Source: RGIG7213 sp045544195 (GTDB lineage: Bacteria; Bacillota; Clostridia; Oscillospirales; CAG-272). From it: a DNA stretch of 64,000 bases. Positions 7,698 through 16,455 of this stretch are shown here, piece by piece. The notes under the pieces are model-generated. The model was not told the DNA's origin. It did no database searches and worked only from the letters and a program-made list of their open reading frames with translations. Made by a program: the position numbers and the translations under genes. Each line of letters starts with the position of its first letter. Position 1 is the stretch's first letter. The stretch is taken from assembly GCA_045544195.1 (NCBI GenBank), contig JAZPYO010000062.1, positions 1 to 64,000 of the forward strand, in the 5' to 3' direction.

Positions 7698-8860
7698 AAG
7701 TGATCTACATGGATAATTCCGCGACCACACCGTTGTGTGATGCGGCAAAGAAGGCTATGACAGAGGCGTTTGACCTGTACGGAAATCCCTCATCGCTTCA
7801 TCTTTTGGGCGTCAGATCGGAAAGGATAGTCAATAAAGCAAGGGGAATATTACTCAGTGCGCTCGGTGATACGGTAAAGGGCAAGGTGTATTTTACAGGC
7901 TCGGGAACAGAGGCAAACAATCTTGCACTTTTTGGCACAGCGTACGCAAAGACTTCAAATGCGGGCAAAAGGATCGTTATAACCGACAGCGAGCATCCGT
8001 CTGTTTCAGCGTGCGCAAGCGAGCTTGAAAGACGCGGATTTCAGATCGTACGAATACCTACTGAAAAGGGAGTAGTTAATGAAGATGCTTTGCTTTCATC
8101 GGTGGACAGCAAGACATTTTTGGTCTCGGTCATGACCGTCAACAACGAAAGCGGCGCAGAATATGACATAAAGCGTCTTGTAAAGCTCTGTAAAAAAGCA
8201 AATCCCGATGTGATCTTCCATACAGATGCAACGCAGGCGTTTATGAAAACACAGGTCAATGCAAAGCTGACGGGAGCGGATCTCATAACCGTATCAGGAC
8301 ATAAGATAGGCGCGCCGAAGGGAATAGGCGCGTTATATGTCGGCGGAGACATAATAAGGCGAAAGGCGATAAGCCCCCATATTTTCGGCGGCGGACAAGA
8401 GGGCGGTATCCGATCCGGAACAGAAAATGTGATACATATTCATGCTTTTGCAGCGGCGGTCGAATACGGTATGAAGAATTATTCGGAAAATGTTAAAAAT
8501 ACGGAGCTTTTGCGAGAATATGCTGTTGACGCTTTAAGCAATATAGACGGCGTAAGAATAAATACGCCCGCAAGCGAAAGAGTTTCTCCGTCAATAATAA
8601 GCCTTACTGTAAAGGGAATAAAAAGCGAGATAATGCTTCACCATCTTGAATCCGAGGGGATATACGTATCAAGCGGCTCTGCCTGCTCTTCACATCATAA
8701 GGGTGTTTCGCAGGCGATGACATCATTCGGACTTACAGAGGATGAAGCGGATAGCACCTTACGTGTAAGTCTCGGACACAATAATACGTATGAGGAGTGC
8801 GATTTACTCGTGTCTGCACTTAAAAGCGGTATAGCAACGCTTGCAACAAAGAGCAGATAA
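7694..8860 (+). CDS. cysteine desulfurase, NifS/IscS family
   Basis: 388 residues, a full-length class V aminotransferase fold. It opens with YMDNSATTPLCD; the PLP-binding lysine is in VSGHKIGAPKGIGALYV, the PLP-phosphate histidine region is TDSEHPS, and the catalytic cysteine is in SSGSACSSHHKG on the mobile loop. It removes sulfur from cysteine for iron-sulfur clusters or tRNA thiolation. No IscU, ThiI or MnmA gene follows, so its partner is elsewhere. It is last in the VTC-CotH operon by an ATGA overlap, an unexpected neighbour whose link to the cell-surface genes is unclear. Confidence 0.9.
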   Translation: MKVIYMDNSATTPLCDAAKKAMTEAFDLYGNPSSLHLLGVRSERIVNKARGILLSALGDTVKGKVYFTGSGTEANNLALFGTAYAKTSNAGKRIVITDSEHPSVSACASELERRGFQIVRIPTEKGVVNEDALLSSVDSKTFLVSVMTVNNESGAEYDIKRLVKLCKKANPDVIFHTDATQAFMKTQVNAKLTGADLITVSGHKIGAPKGIGALYVGGDIIRRKAISPHIFGGGQEGGIRSGTENVIHIHAFAAAVEYGMKNYSENVKNTELLREYAVDALSNIDGVRINTPASERVSPSIISLTVKGIKSEIMLHHLESEGIYVSSGSACSSHHKGVSQAMTSFGLTEDEADSTLRVSLGHNNTYEECDLLVSALKSGIATLATKSR

Positions 8861-8957
8861 TAATTATTTTACAAAATATTAAATATTACTCATTTTAGTG
8901 ATGTCGCAAACTGTGATATACTGATGAAGATAATTATGTAAAGGTTGGAATAACACT

Positions 8958-10565
8958 ATGGCAAATGACAAGATCAAAACTACAAAGTCAGGTGCGGCTG
9001 CTAAAAAGTCGCCTTGGGAAACCGTTTTAACGGTAGTAATAGCAATAATACTCGTTGCTGGACTTCTTATCGCGGCGTTGAAGCCTACGGGAGTTGCAGA
9101 TTGGGTATCTTTGCACACCACAACTGCTTTGAAGAGCGAAAATTTCGAATTCAATAACGCACATCTTACGTATATGGTTTACTACAACTATAACCAGCAG
9201 TACAGCACATATGCGTCATACGGCTATGCATCAAGTGCAGGCTTCGATACGTCCAAGCCCTTGAGTCAGCAGATGTATTTCGGCTCTACAACTCAGTCAT
9301 GGCTTGATGTTTTCCTTGAGAGCTCTGTTTCCTCTTTGAAGGAATGTCTCGTTCTTTGCGAGGAAGCAAAGGCTAACGGCGTAGAGCTTACAAAGGAAGA
9401 AAAGGACGACATCAAAGAGCAGATGAAGGAAATGAAGAAATACGCTAAGGAGCAGGGCGTATCTCTCGGTCAGATGTACGGCTCAAAGGGCCTTAAGGCA
9501 TCCGACATTCAGTACGTTATCGAGCTTCAGGCTCTTGCAAGCAAATACGCTCAGCAGTTGACTGACGGATTTGAGTATTCAAGCTCCGATTATGACACAC
9601 ATTACAACGAAAACGAAAAAAAATATCAGTATGTTGATTACAACAGATATACTGTAAACGCTGATTTTGACGAAAAGGCGACCGACGCTGAAAAGAAGGC
9701 GGCAAACGAAAAGGCAAAGGCAGCCGCAGAGGAGATCAAAGCGGCTATTGACGGCGGAAAAACATTCGAGCAGGCTGTTTTTGAGTATCAGGAAAAGATA
9801 AAGGAAGAAGAAAAGGCTGAGGAAACAACTTCTTCCACAACCGCAGCAGCAACGGGCGATGATTCCGAAAAGGAAGAGGAAAAGACCGAGGAAGAAAAGA
9901 TCGAAGAGATCAAGGAAAGCGTTTTTGTTGAAAACGGCTCTTACACAGAGGATGACGAATTCAGCGAATGGATATACGGTAAGGATGCTAAGAAAGACGA
10001 AACTAAGGTTATCGCCGGAACAGACGCCTATACTGTATATCAGGTAATAAAGCTCCCTGCAAGACACGAGTACAACACAGTAAACTTCCACATGATAACT
10101 ATCAATAAGGCTAATTTCACAGCTACGGAAACACAGACGTCCGAGCAGGTAATGAAGGCTGTTGCCGCGGAGGTACAGGCAAAGATAGATGCATTTGCTG
10201 CATCATCCGATAAGACTGCTGAAAACTTCCTTAAGATCGCGGAAGAGTTTGATAAAGATCAGGTAATTGCAAGCCAGGACGTTCTTGAAAATGTTGGCAA
10301 GGACATCGTAGACAGCCAGCTCGGTGTTGAGGGATTTGACGATTGGGCATTCGGTGAAGATGTTAAAACAGGCGATGTTAAGGTGTTCGAGGATGAAGAA
10401 AAGGGCATCTACGTTGCTATCTACTATGCAGGCACAGGTATGGCAGCATGGAACGCAGAGGTTGATAGCGACCTCAGAAGTGCAGACTACGAAAAGGCAC
10501 TTGAGGACTTCACCGCAAAGCATACTATCACTACAAACGAAAAGGCTCTTTCAAAGATCCAGTAA
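8958..10565 (+). CDS. membrane-anchored SurA/PrsA-like foldase
   Basis: 535 residues: a short basic N terminus, one membrane helix (about residues 22-43, VLTVVIAIILVAGLLIAAL), then a large extracytoplasmic part. Residues 60-240 resemble a SurA-type N-terminal chaperone domain (LKECLVLCEEAKANGVELTKEEKDDIKEQM...). A charged Glu/Lys/Thr insert lies near 280-325, where a PPIC-type prolyl isomerase domain would be split or degenerate; further strand-helix repeats (YTVYQVIKLPARHEYNTVNFHMITI; VQAKIDAF) follow. The likely role is helping exported proteins fold between membrane and wall. I cannot find a clean parvulin active site, so isomerase activity is doubtful. Monocistronic, with a strong terminator. 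Confidence 0.65.
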   Translation: MANDKIKTTKSGAAAKKSPWETVLTVVIAIILVAGLLIAALKPTGVADWVSLHTTTALKSENFEFNNAHLTYMVYYNYNQQYSTYASYGYASSAGFDTSKPLSQQMYFGSTTQSWLDVFLESSVSSLKECLVLCEEAKANGVELTKEEKDDIKEQMKEMKKYAKEQGVSLGQMYGSKGLKASDIQYVIELQALASKYAQQLTDGFEYSSSDYDTHYNENEKKYQYVDYNRYTVNADFDEKATDAEKKAANEKAKAAAEEIKAAIDGGKTFEQAVFEYQEKIKEEEKAEETTSSTTAAATGDDSEKEEEKTEEEKIEEIKESVFVENGSYTEDDEFSEWIYGKDAKKDETKVIAGTDAYTVYQVIKLPARHEYNTVNFHMITINKANFTATETQTSEQVMKAVAAEVQAKIDAFAASSDKTAENFLKIAEEFDKDQVIASQDVLENVGKDIVDSQLGVEGFDDWAFGEDVKTGDVKVFEDEEKGIYVAIYYAGTGMAAWNAEVDSDLRSADYEKALEDFTAKHTITTNEKALSKIQ

Positions 10566-10589
10566 TTGCAATATCAAGGAAAAACGGAT

Positions 10590-10624
10590 TGCGAGACTTC
10601 TAATAAGGAAGTCTCGCAGTTTTA
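10590..10624 (+). terminator. terminator after the foldase gene
   Basis: TGCGAGACTTC and its complement with a 7-base loop, followed by a short T run. Confidence 0.85.
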
Positions 10625-10639
10625 TTCGCTGAATATATT

Positions 10640-10845
10640 TGGCAAATTATATTGCTACGCAGCTATATTATGCTTCGCATAGTGGTTATTTCCTTCGGCA
10701 GTTTGGGGCGAATAAAAACCGTAGGTTTTAATGACACTATTGCCAAAAGACAATAATATCACTCCGACGGAGTCGTAATAAAACTTGAGTAATATAAACT
10801 ATTATAATAAAATGGGTTTGGGCATAGCCCAATAAAGCATTTGTG
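10640..10845. repeat. cluster of short palindromes in a gene-free stretch
   Basis: Four compact hairpins in about 200 bases: ATATTGCT/AGCTATAT (10649-10668), TATGC/GCATA (10669-10681), ACTCC-GAC-GGAGT (10761-10773) and TTGGGC-ATA-GCCCAA (10818-10832). There is no coding potential. The pattern is like a degraded REP- or MITE-like palindromic element, or a structured RNA; no terminal repeats or target duplication could be shown. Confidence 0.4.
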
Positions 10846-10910
10846 CATACAAGTGCGATACCGGTTTTTCAAAATAGTTCGATAAGAATCAATTTGAAGG
10901 AGTAATGATA

Positions 10911-11336
10911 ATGACATTTGGCGAGCGTTTATACGAATTGCGCAAAAACAAAAATATTTCTCAAGAAGAGTTGGCGGAATTATTAGAGGTCTCCAGACAA
11001 TCAATTTCCAAATGGGAAAACGATAAGGCGTACCCGGAAATGACAAGACTTCTCTTTATGAGTGAATATTTTGATGTTTCTTTGGACTATTTAATGCGAG
11101 GCGCAGAAAATGTCGAGAACAAAGAAAATGCTATAACAAGGTATAAGGCTAAAAGTTTATTTATGATTTGGAATAGCTTTGTGTCAAATTTGTCGGATAA
11201 GCAACGAAAATTGTTGATGGTATTATACATTTTATTAATATGTGTTTTTATCGCTATTGTTATTACTTTTCTTTACGGAGTTGGGTATGCTATAGGACAA
11301 CTTATAGCACACATAAATAACGGATTGAATTTGTAA
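10911..11336 (+). CDS. XRE-type HTH protein with C-terminal membrane helix
   Basis: 141 residues. Residues 1-60 form a Cro/CI-type helix-turn-helix (GERLYELRKNKNISQEELAELLEVSRQSISKWENDKAYPEM), typical of the Clostridia regulators that open with this motif. Residues 100-132 hold a hydrophobic segment (LMVLYILLICVFIAIVITFLYGVGYAIG), so the protein is probably membrane-tethered with its DNA-binding head in the cytoplasm. The ATG at 10911 has AAGGAG 8 bases upstream; the ATG six bases earlier is too close. Base composition is more AT-rich than the flanking genes, suggesting acquisition. The downstream 47-aa peptide shares its GYAIG membrane motif. Confidence 0.78.
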   Translation: MTFGERLYELRKNKNISQEELAELLEVSRQSISKWENDKAYPEMTRLLFMSEYFDVSLDYLMRGAENVENKENAITRYKAKSLFMIWNSFVSNLSDKQRKLLMVLYILLICVFIAIVITFLYGVGYAIGQLIAHINNGLNL

Positions 11337-11436
11337 ATGCAACCGCAAGTTTACCTAAACGCAACCTGCTTTTTATAGACTTCTTCAAGCAATAGTGTTA
11401 CCTTTTGTGTATATATTGTGCATAGGAGGTATTAAA

Positions 11437-11580
11437 ATGAAAAACACAAAGACTTGGGTAATTAAAAGAACAAAGAGAGATGTTTTTATCAAAAACATAT
11501 TTGCTGTTGTTTTTGTGATCTACATTATATATAGGTTAGGTTATGCCATCGGAAAATTCTTGGCATTAATCGGTTTTTAA
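11437..11580 (+). CDS. 47-residue single-pass membrane peptide
   Basis: A small basic N-terminal part (MKNTKTWVIKRTKRDVF) precedes one membrane helix (NIFAVVFVIYIIYRLGYAIGKFLALIGF). AGGAGG stands 7 bases before the ATG, one of the best ribosome sites in the area, which argues for real translation. Its YRLGYAIGKFLA end closely matches the GVGYAIGQLIA end of the preceding HTH-membrane protein, so the two probably interact or share an origin. No known family recognised. Confidence 0.6.
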   Translation: MKNTKTWVIKRTKRDVFIKNIFAVVFVIYIIYRLGYAIGKFLALIGF

Positions 11581-11618
11581 TTTGATGATAAAAAACAAAG
11601 CCGATTTACCTGACAGAT

Positions 11619-11655
11619 AACCCTGACAGACTATCAAAATCTGTCGGGGTTTTAA
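11619..11655 (+). terminator. terminator after the HTH/peptide pair
   Basis: CCCTGACAGA pairs with TCTGTCGGGG, followed by TTTT. Confidence 0.75.
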
Positions 11656-11748
11656 CATCCTTATGAGAAGCAGCCTTTCTATTCTTCTTTTTATTCGCAC
11701 GAAACGGGTTTATTGCTAAAATGTTTAATTGAAATTAATAATATTTTA

Positions 11749-11778
11749 TTGAATACATCAGTATAAGTATGGTAAACT
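11749..11778 (+). promoter_or_regulatory. probable pnp promoter
   Basis: TTGAAT, 18-base spacer, TAAACT, about 117 bases before the pnp start codon. Confidence 0.5.
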
Positions 11779-11805
11779 AATAGATAATGGAGAGGTCTTG
11801 TGTGT

Positions 11806-11861
11806 AGCAATTACTTTTGCGCGTACGGTGATACGCTTGAAAGTAAATGTTATGCACTGCT
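11806..11861 (+). promoter_or_regulatory. structured 5' leader of pnp
   Basis: A long imperfect stem-loop: AGCA, ATTACTTT and GCGTA pair with TACGC, AAAGTAAAT and TGCT around a CGGTGA loop, between the promoter and the ribosome site. In E. coli a hairpin in the pnp leader is cut by RNase III and used for autorepression by PNPase; a similar role here is inference. Confidence 0.5.
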
Positions 11862-11895
11862 TCTCTAAATAAATAAATTAAAGGAGCATTTCAAA

Positions 11896-13998
11896 ATGTT
11901 TGAAAACTTCAAAACCTTCAGCTATGAGCTGGCAGGACGCCCTCTCGTTATCGAAACGGGCAAAATGGCAGGACTTGCAAACGGTTCTTGCCTTGTAAGA
12001 TACGGCGAAACGACTATTCTTGCTTGTGCTACCGCATCAGCAAAGCCCCGTGACGGAATCGATTTTTTGCCTCTTTCCGTAGATTTTGAGGAAAGACTTT
12101 ATTCTGTCGGCAGAATTCCCGGCGGCTACTTCCGCAGAGAAGGAAAGCCCACTGAAAAAGCTATTCTTACATCCCGTGTTATCGACAGACCTATCCGTCC
12201 TCTTTTCCCAAAGGATCTGAGAAATGACGTTAACCTTTCTTTGACCGTTCTCAGCGTTGACCGTGATTGCTCGCCCGAGATCGCAGCTATGATCGGTGCT
12301 TCCATTGCTCTTTCTATATCCGATATTCCGTGGAACGGACCTATAGCAGGCGTTTTCGTCGGTATGGTAGGCAATCAGTTTATCATTAATCCCACATTTG
12401 AGCAGAGAGAAAAGAGCACTCTTGAGCTTACCGTTGCAGGTAGCGCGAAGAAGGTAGTTATGATCGAAGCAGGCGCGAAGGAGATTTCAGATGAGGATAT
12501 GTTCGCGGCTATACTTCTTGCTCACGAGGAGATCAAAAAGCTCTGCGCATTCATTGACAGTATCGTTGCCGAGGCAGGTAAGCCCAAGTTTGAATATGAG
12601 CAGCACGATGTGGACCACGATCTTTACGATGCTATTGAGGCATTCTGCATTGAGGATGTTAAAAAAGCGCTTGATACAGATGATAAAAAGGTACGTGATG
12701 CGGCCCTTAACGTTATCACAAATGCCGTTTATGAAAAATTTGATGAGCAGTACCCCGACAGCCATGCAATGATGGACGAATGTCTGTATAAGCTCCAGAA
12801 GTTCGTTGTACGCCGTTGGCTTTTAGATGAGGGCAAGCGTGTTGACGGACGCCGTCTTGACCAGATACGTCCCTTGGATGCTCAGGTACAGCTTATCCCC
12901 CGTGTACACGGAAGCGGTATGTTCACACGCGGACAGACACAGGTCCTTACTATCGCAACACTCGGTTCTATCAGCGATATGCAGATGCTTGACGGTATTG
13001 ACGATGAGGAATCAAAGCGTTATATGCACCACTACAATATGCCCGGCTATTCCGTGGGCGATGCTAAATCGTCAAGAAGCCCCGGCAGACGTGAGATTGG
13101 TCACGGCGCATTGGCTGAACGTTCACTCGTTCCCGTTCTTCCTTCCGTTGAAGAATTCCCCTATGCTATAAGACTTGTTTCCGAGGTCATTTCCTCTAAC
13201 GGATCAACATCCCAGGCTTCAGTCTGCGGCTCTACGCTTGCTTTGATGGATGCAGGTGTTCCGATAAAGGCTCCCGTTGCGGGTATTTCCTGCGGCCTTA
13301 TCACCGAGGGTGACAGATGGATGACTATGATAGACATTCAGGGCCTTGAGGACTTCTTCGGCGATATGGATTTCAAGGTTGCAGGTACTCACAAGGGTAT
13401 CACATCGATTCAGATGGACCTTAAGATAGACGGTCTTACTCCTGAAATAATCAGAGAGGCTCTCGCTACAACACACAAGGGCAGAGATTATATCATAGAT
13501 GAAATAATCCTTAAGGCTATTGACAAGCCTCGTGATGAGGTTTCCGAATACGCACCTAAGATGGTTTCAATGCAGATCAACCCCGACAAGATACGTGAGG
13601 TTATCGGATCAGGCGGTAAGACTATCCAGAAGATCACCGCTGAAACAGGTGCAAAGATCGACATTGAGGATGACGGTTCAATATTCATTCTTGCGATCAA
13701 CAAGGCAAGCTGCGATGCTGCAAAGGCTATGATAGATGCTATCGTATTTGAGCCTGAGGTTGGATGCTGCTATACAGGCAAGGTTACAAGAATTATCCCT
13801 ATCGGCGCTTTCGTTGAGATCGCTCCGGGCAAAGAGGGACTCGTTCACATTTCCAAGCTCGACACAAAGCGCACGGAAAAGGTTGAAGATGTTGTTGCCG
13901 TAGGTGATGTTGTAACTGTTAAGTTCCTCGGCGTTGATGACAGAGGCAGACTCAATCTTTCCAGAAAAGACGCTCTTTCCAAGCCCAATCTTGACTGA
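11896..13998 (+). CDS. pnp: polynucleotide phosphorylase
   Basis: 700 residues, normal for PNPase, the phosphate-dependent 3'-5' exoribonuclease that degrades mRNA and can add tails. Order: first RNase PH domain (from FETGK-like VIETGKMAGLANGS; RFEREGKPTEKAILTSRVIDRPIRPLFP-type region near residue 80), helical linker (about 240-320), second RNase PH domain with GRRLDQIRPL, GSGMFTRGQTQVLT and the phosphate/metal region ATTHKGRDYIIDE, KH domain with the GXXG loop VIGSGGKTIQKIT (near 575), and S1 domain (GKVTRIIPIGAFVEIAPGKEGLVHISKL). AGGAG ribosome site. The usual partner rpsO is not upstream. Confidence 0.97.
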   Translation: MFENFKTFSYELAGRPLVIETGKMAGLANGSCLVRYGETTILACATASAKPRDGIDFLPLSVDFEERLYSVGRIPGGYFRREGKPTEKAILTSRVIDRPIRPLFPKDLRNDVNLSLTVLSVDRDCSPEIAAMIGASIALSISDIPWNGPIAGVFVGMVGNQFIINPTFEQREKSTLELTVAGSAKKVVMIEAGAKEISDEDMFAAILLAHEEIKKLCAFIDSIVAEAGKPKFEYEQHDVDHDLYDAIEAFCIEDVKKALDTDDKKVRDAALNVITNAVYEKFDEQYPDSHAMMDECLYKLQKFVVRRWLLDEGKRVDGRRLDQIRPLDAQVQLIPRVHGSGMFTRGQTQVLTIATLGSISDMQMLDGIDDEESKRYMHHYNMPGYSVGDAKSSRSPGRREIGHGALAERSLVPVLPSVEEFPYAIRLVSEVISSNGSTSQASVCGSTLALMDAGVPIKAPVAGISCGLITEGDRWMTMIDIQGLEDFFGDMDFKVAGTHKGITSIQMDLKIDGLTPEIIREALATTHKGRDYIIDEIILKAIDKPRDEVSEYAPKMVSMQINPDKIREVIGSGGKTIQKITAETGAKIDIEDDGSIFILAINKASCDAAKAMIDAIVFEPEVGCCYTGKVTRIIPIGAFVEIAPGKEGLVHISKLDTKRTEKVEDVVAVGDVVTVKFLGVDDRGRLNLSRKDALSKPNLD

Positions 13999-14021
13999 TC
14001 TTAAGTCACGGAGGGCATCGG

Positions 14022-15050
14022 TTGAAAAACGGTTTTCAAAGAAGACGCGCACTTATCAGTAAGCGTGCGTACCGTAAGGTGTACAGTAAGGCTACACCGA
14101 TAACCACAGCTATAATAGTGTTGCTTGTTGCGATCATCGTGACGCTTTCCGTGATAATCGCCAAGGATGCTATTGAAGATAAAAAACTTAATACCGAAAC
14201 TGCCCCGTCAACCGACGGGGCAACTTCCGCTTATGAGCAGACAACTGCTCCGAAGGAGGAATTTGACTATTCGGTATATGATACAATAAGCCTCAGCGCA
14301 TCTGATCTTTCAAAAGGGACGCTCGTTCTCGTAAACAGGCAAAACTCATTTGCGCCGCTGTCCGACTCGGTTCACATAAATCTGTATGCCGATAAGGACA
14401 GGCATTATTCTGTTGCAGCATCGGATATAGCATTGGATCAGGAAACATACGAAGCTTTAGGAAAGCTCACGACTGCCTTTTTCGACGAAACAGGTAAGGA
14501 AATACTTCAGATAACGGCAGGCTTCCGAACAAAAGAGCAGCAACAGAAATATTATAACAGTATGGTATCATCGGTAGAGGATGAGGACTACTACGAATTG
14601 CCGGGATATTCCGATCATCATACAGGATTTGCTTTTGATGTCAAGCTGTATCTTGAAGACGGCACATCGCTTTCTTACGGAAAAAATGCGGAAGAGCACG
14701 CAAAATGGATAGTAGATAACTACCATAAATATGGCTTTATAATGCGTTATCCGGGAGATAAGACAGAGCATACGGGGATAATTGCCGAGGGAAATCATTT
14801 CAGATATGTCGGACTTCCTCATTCGGTGTATATGAAGGAAAATAATCTTTGCCTTGAAGAATATGTTTCTTATCTGAAGCATTATTCTGTTGAAGAACCG
14901 CTTGAAATAATGACGGGCGGCAAGGTGTACCGTGTTTACTATACGCAAAAGCTGTCTGAAACCACGCAGCTATACGTTCCAAAGGATAAAATGTATTCAA
15001 TATCAGGAAACAATGTGGACGGATTTATCGTAACTTACAGCGTTGATTGA
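14022..15050 (+). CDS. M15 (VanY/DdcA-type) D-Ala-D-Ala carboxypeptidase-like protein
   Basis: 342 residues starting at a TTG with GGAGG at good spacing, 23 bases after pnp. One membrane helix (about residues 26-47) anchors it. The peptidase M15B domain covers roughly 145-275: ITAGFRTKEQQQKYYN, then the zinc motif SDHHTGFAFDV (His and Asp ligands) and the last His in EGNHFRYVG, the VanY RYVG signature. In canonical VanY the residue before that His is Trp; here it is Asn. It would trim D-Ala from peptidoglycan stem peptides outside the membrane. Its last 26 bases overlap the convergent symporter gene. Confidence 0.85.
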   Translation: MKNGFQRRRALISKRAYRKVYSKATPITTAIIVLLVAIIVTLSVIIAKDAIEDKKLNTETAPSTDGATSAYEQTTAPKEEFDYSVYDTISLSASDLSKGTLVLVNRQNSFAPLSDSVHINLYADKDRHYSVAASDIALDQETYEALGKLTTAFFDETGKEILQITAGFRTKEQQQKYYNSMVSSVEDEDYYELPGYSDHHTGFAFDVKLYLEDGTSLSYGKNAEEHAKWIVDNYHKYGFIMRYPGDKTEHTGIIAEGNHFRYVGLPHSVYMKENNLCLEEYVSYLKHYSVEEPLEIMTGGKVYRVYYTQKLSETTQLYVPKDKMYSISGNNVDGFIVTYSVD

Positions 15051-16359
15051 TCTTTGAATAATATTTTACCGTTTCATATTCTGCTTCGCCGCTCAGGCGT
15101 AGGATCGCATAGACATTCAAAAAGATCATACAGCAGGTAAAAAGGTCGGTCAGTCTCCACATAAATTCAAACGTTATTACAGAGCCTAAGACCGTGCACA
15201 CGCAATATGCCAGAACGTAAAAGGTATGCCAATTCTTGTTTTTGGTCAGAAAACCGACACAGCTAACACCGTAATACGATTGACATATAACGGTTGCAAA
15301 TGCAAACAGAAGAACGGCTGACGATATTATTGTTTCGCCATGTACACCGAAAAATTCTCCGTAAGCACCTGAGGTTATATCAACACCGCTGTAGCTTCCC
15401 GCAAATGATACCTGCGGATATGCACACAGTATCACTAAGGCGGTAACGGTACACATTATCAACGTGTCCGCGATCACTTCAAATATTCCTAAAAAGCCCT
15501 GTTCTACGGGGCTTTTTGTGTTTGATGCAGCGTGCGATATCGTTGATGTTCCGCTGCCTGCCTCGTGCGAAAGAGAGCTTTTCACAACGCCGTGCTTTAT
15601 TGCGTATCTTACGGAAAATCCGCATATCCCCGATGATATTTGCTGTATTCCAAAGGCATTTTTGAATATCATAGAAAGGATATACGGCAGTTTATCAATG
15701 CTCATACATACTGCTATTAGTGATAGTGCAAAAAATACGGCAGATGTTATCGGGATAACTATTGATGTAAATCGGCTTATGCTTTTTATTCCTCCCAATA
15801 CGATGACACCGCACAGAATTCCAAGAAAAAGCCCTGTGATTGCGTGCGGAATTCCGAATGATCGGTACATTGCGACGGATGCTGAATTCGACTGTATAAT
15901 ACAGCCTGAGCAAAGCGAGGATGTTATGCAAAGAATGCAAAAGATGTTGGCTAAACGTTTGTTCCCGAGTCCGTAAAAAATATAGTACATAGGACCGCCG
16001 CATATGTCGGTGCCTTCAATTTTTCGATATTTGACGGCTAAAACGGTTTCCGTGTATTTCAGACTCAAAGAAAAAAGTGCAGATACCCACATCCAAAATA
16101 CTGCTCCCGGACCGCCGAGAGATATGGCAACGGCAACGCCTGCAATATTTCCCACCCCCAATGTTCCCGCAAGAGCAGTACACAAAGCGGAAACGGGAGA
16201 GATCCCGTCACGTTCGTTTTTTGAAAAGAGGGAAGAAAGAGCACATTTGAAGCACTTCGGTGTGAATATCCTCATTTTTATGGCAAGATAACCGCCAATG
16301 ATGAAAACTATCAGCGGCAGGCAACAAAGAGCTATATGCTCATTAATAAAATCTAACAA
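15025..16359 (-). CDS. alanine/glycine:cation symporter (AGCS family)
   Basis: 444 residues with about 10-11 membrane helices. The family hallmark GTLGVGNIAGVAVAISLGGPGAVFWMWVSALF, followed by KYTETVLAVKYR and GGPMYYI, is clear, as is the later GSGTSTISHAASNTKSPVEQGFLGIFEVIADTLI segment. AGCS proteins import alanine or glycine with Na+ or H+. The start is a TTG preceded by GGGGTGAT, a close match to the anti-Shine-Dalgarno complement. A 300-base leader with an antiterminator/terminator arrangement precedes it, so expression is probably controlled by attenuation. Confidence 0.92.
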   Translation of the reverse strand: MLDFINEHIALCCLPLIVFIIGGYLAIKMRIFTPKCFKCALSSLFSKNERDGISPVSALCTALAGTLGVGNIAGVAVAISLGGPGAVFWMWVSALFSLSLKYTETVLAVKYRKIEGTDICGGPMYYIFYGLGNKRLANIFCILCITSSLCSGCIIQSNSASVAMYRSFGIPHAITGLFLGILCGVIVLGGIKSISRFTSIVIPITSAVFFALSLIAVCMSIDKLPYILSMIFKNAFGIQQISSGICGFSVRYAIKHGVVKSSLSHEAGSGTSTISHAASNTKSPVEQGFLGIFEVIADTLIMCTVTALVILCAYPQVSFAGSYSGVDITSGAYGEFFGVHGETIISSAVLLFAFATVICQSYYGVSCVGFLTKNKNWHTFYVLAYCVCTVLGSVITFEFMWRLTDLFTCCMIFLNVYAILRLSGEAEYETVKYYSKINQRCKLR

Positions 16360-16404
16360 ACAGTATCACCCCGTAAAATATATTCCGAACGGCATGATAT
16401 AATG

Positions 16405-16455
16405 ACAAAAAAGTACCGGTATACAGAATAAGCTTTAATCTGTATACCGGTACTA
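16405..16455 (-). terminator. terminator in the leader of the AGCS gene
   Basis: On the minus strand AGTACCGGTATACAG and its exact complement enclose a short loop and are followed by six Ts. It lies 45 bases upstream of the symporter start, so it ends the upstream kinase transcript and/or attenuates the symporter. Confidence 0.9.

Noticed and set aside
9579..10091. Minus-strand 170-codon hydrophobic Cys/Phe-rich frame
   Set aside because: Shadow of the Glu/Lys-rich segment of the foldase gene; its hydrophobicity is a mirror of AAG/GAA codons.
15025..15050. Overlap of two convergent genes as a frameshift or misassembly
   Set aside because: Both proteins have normal family ends; a 26-base tail-to-tail overlap is plausible.
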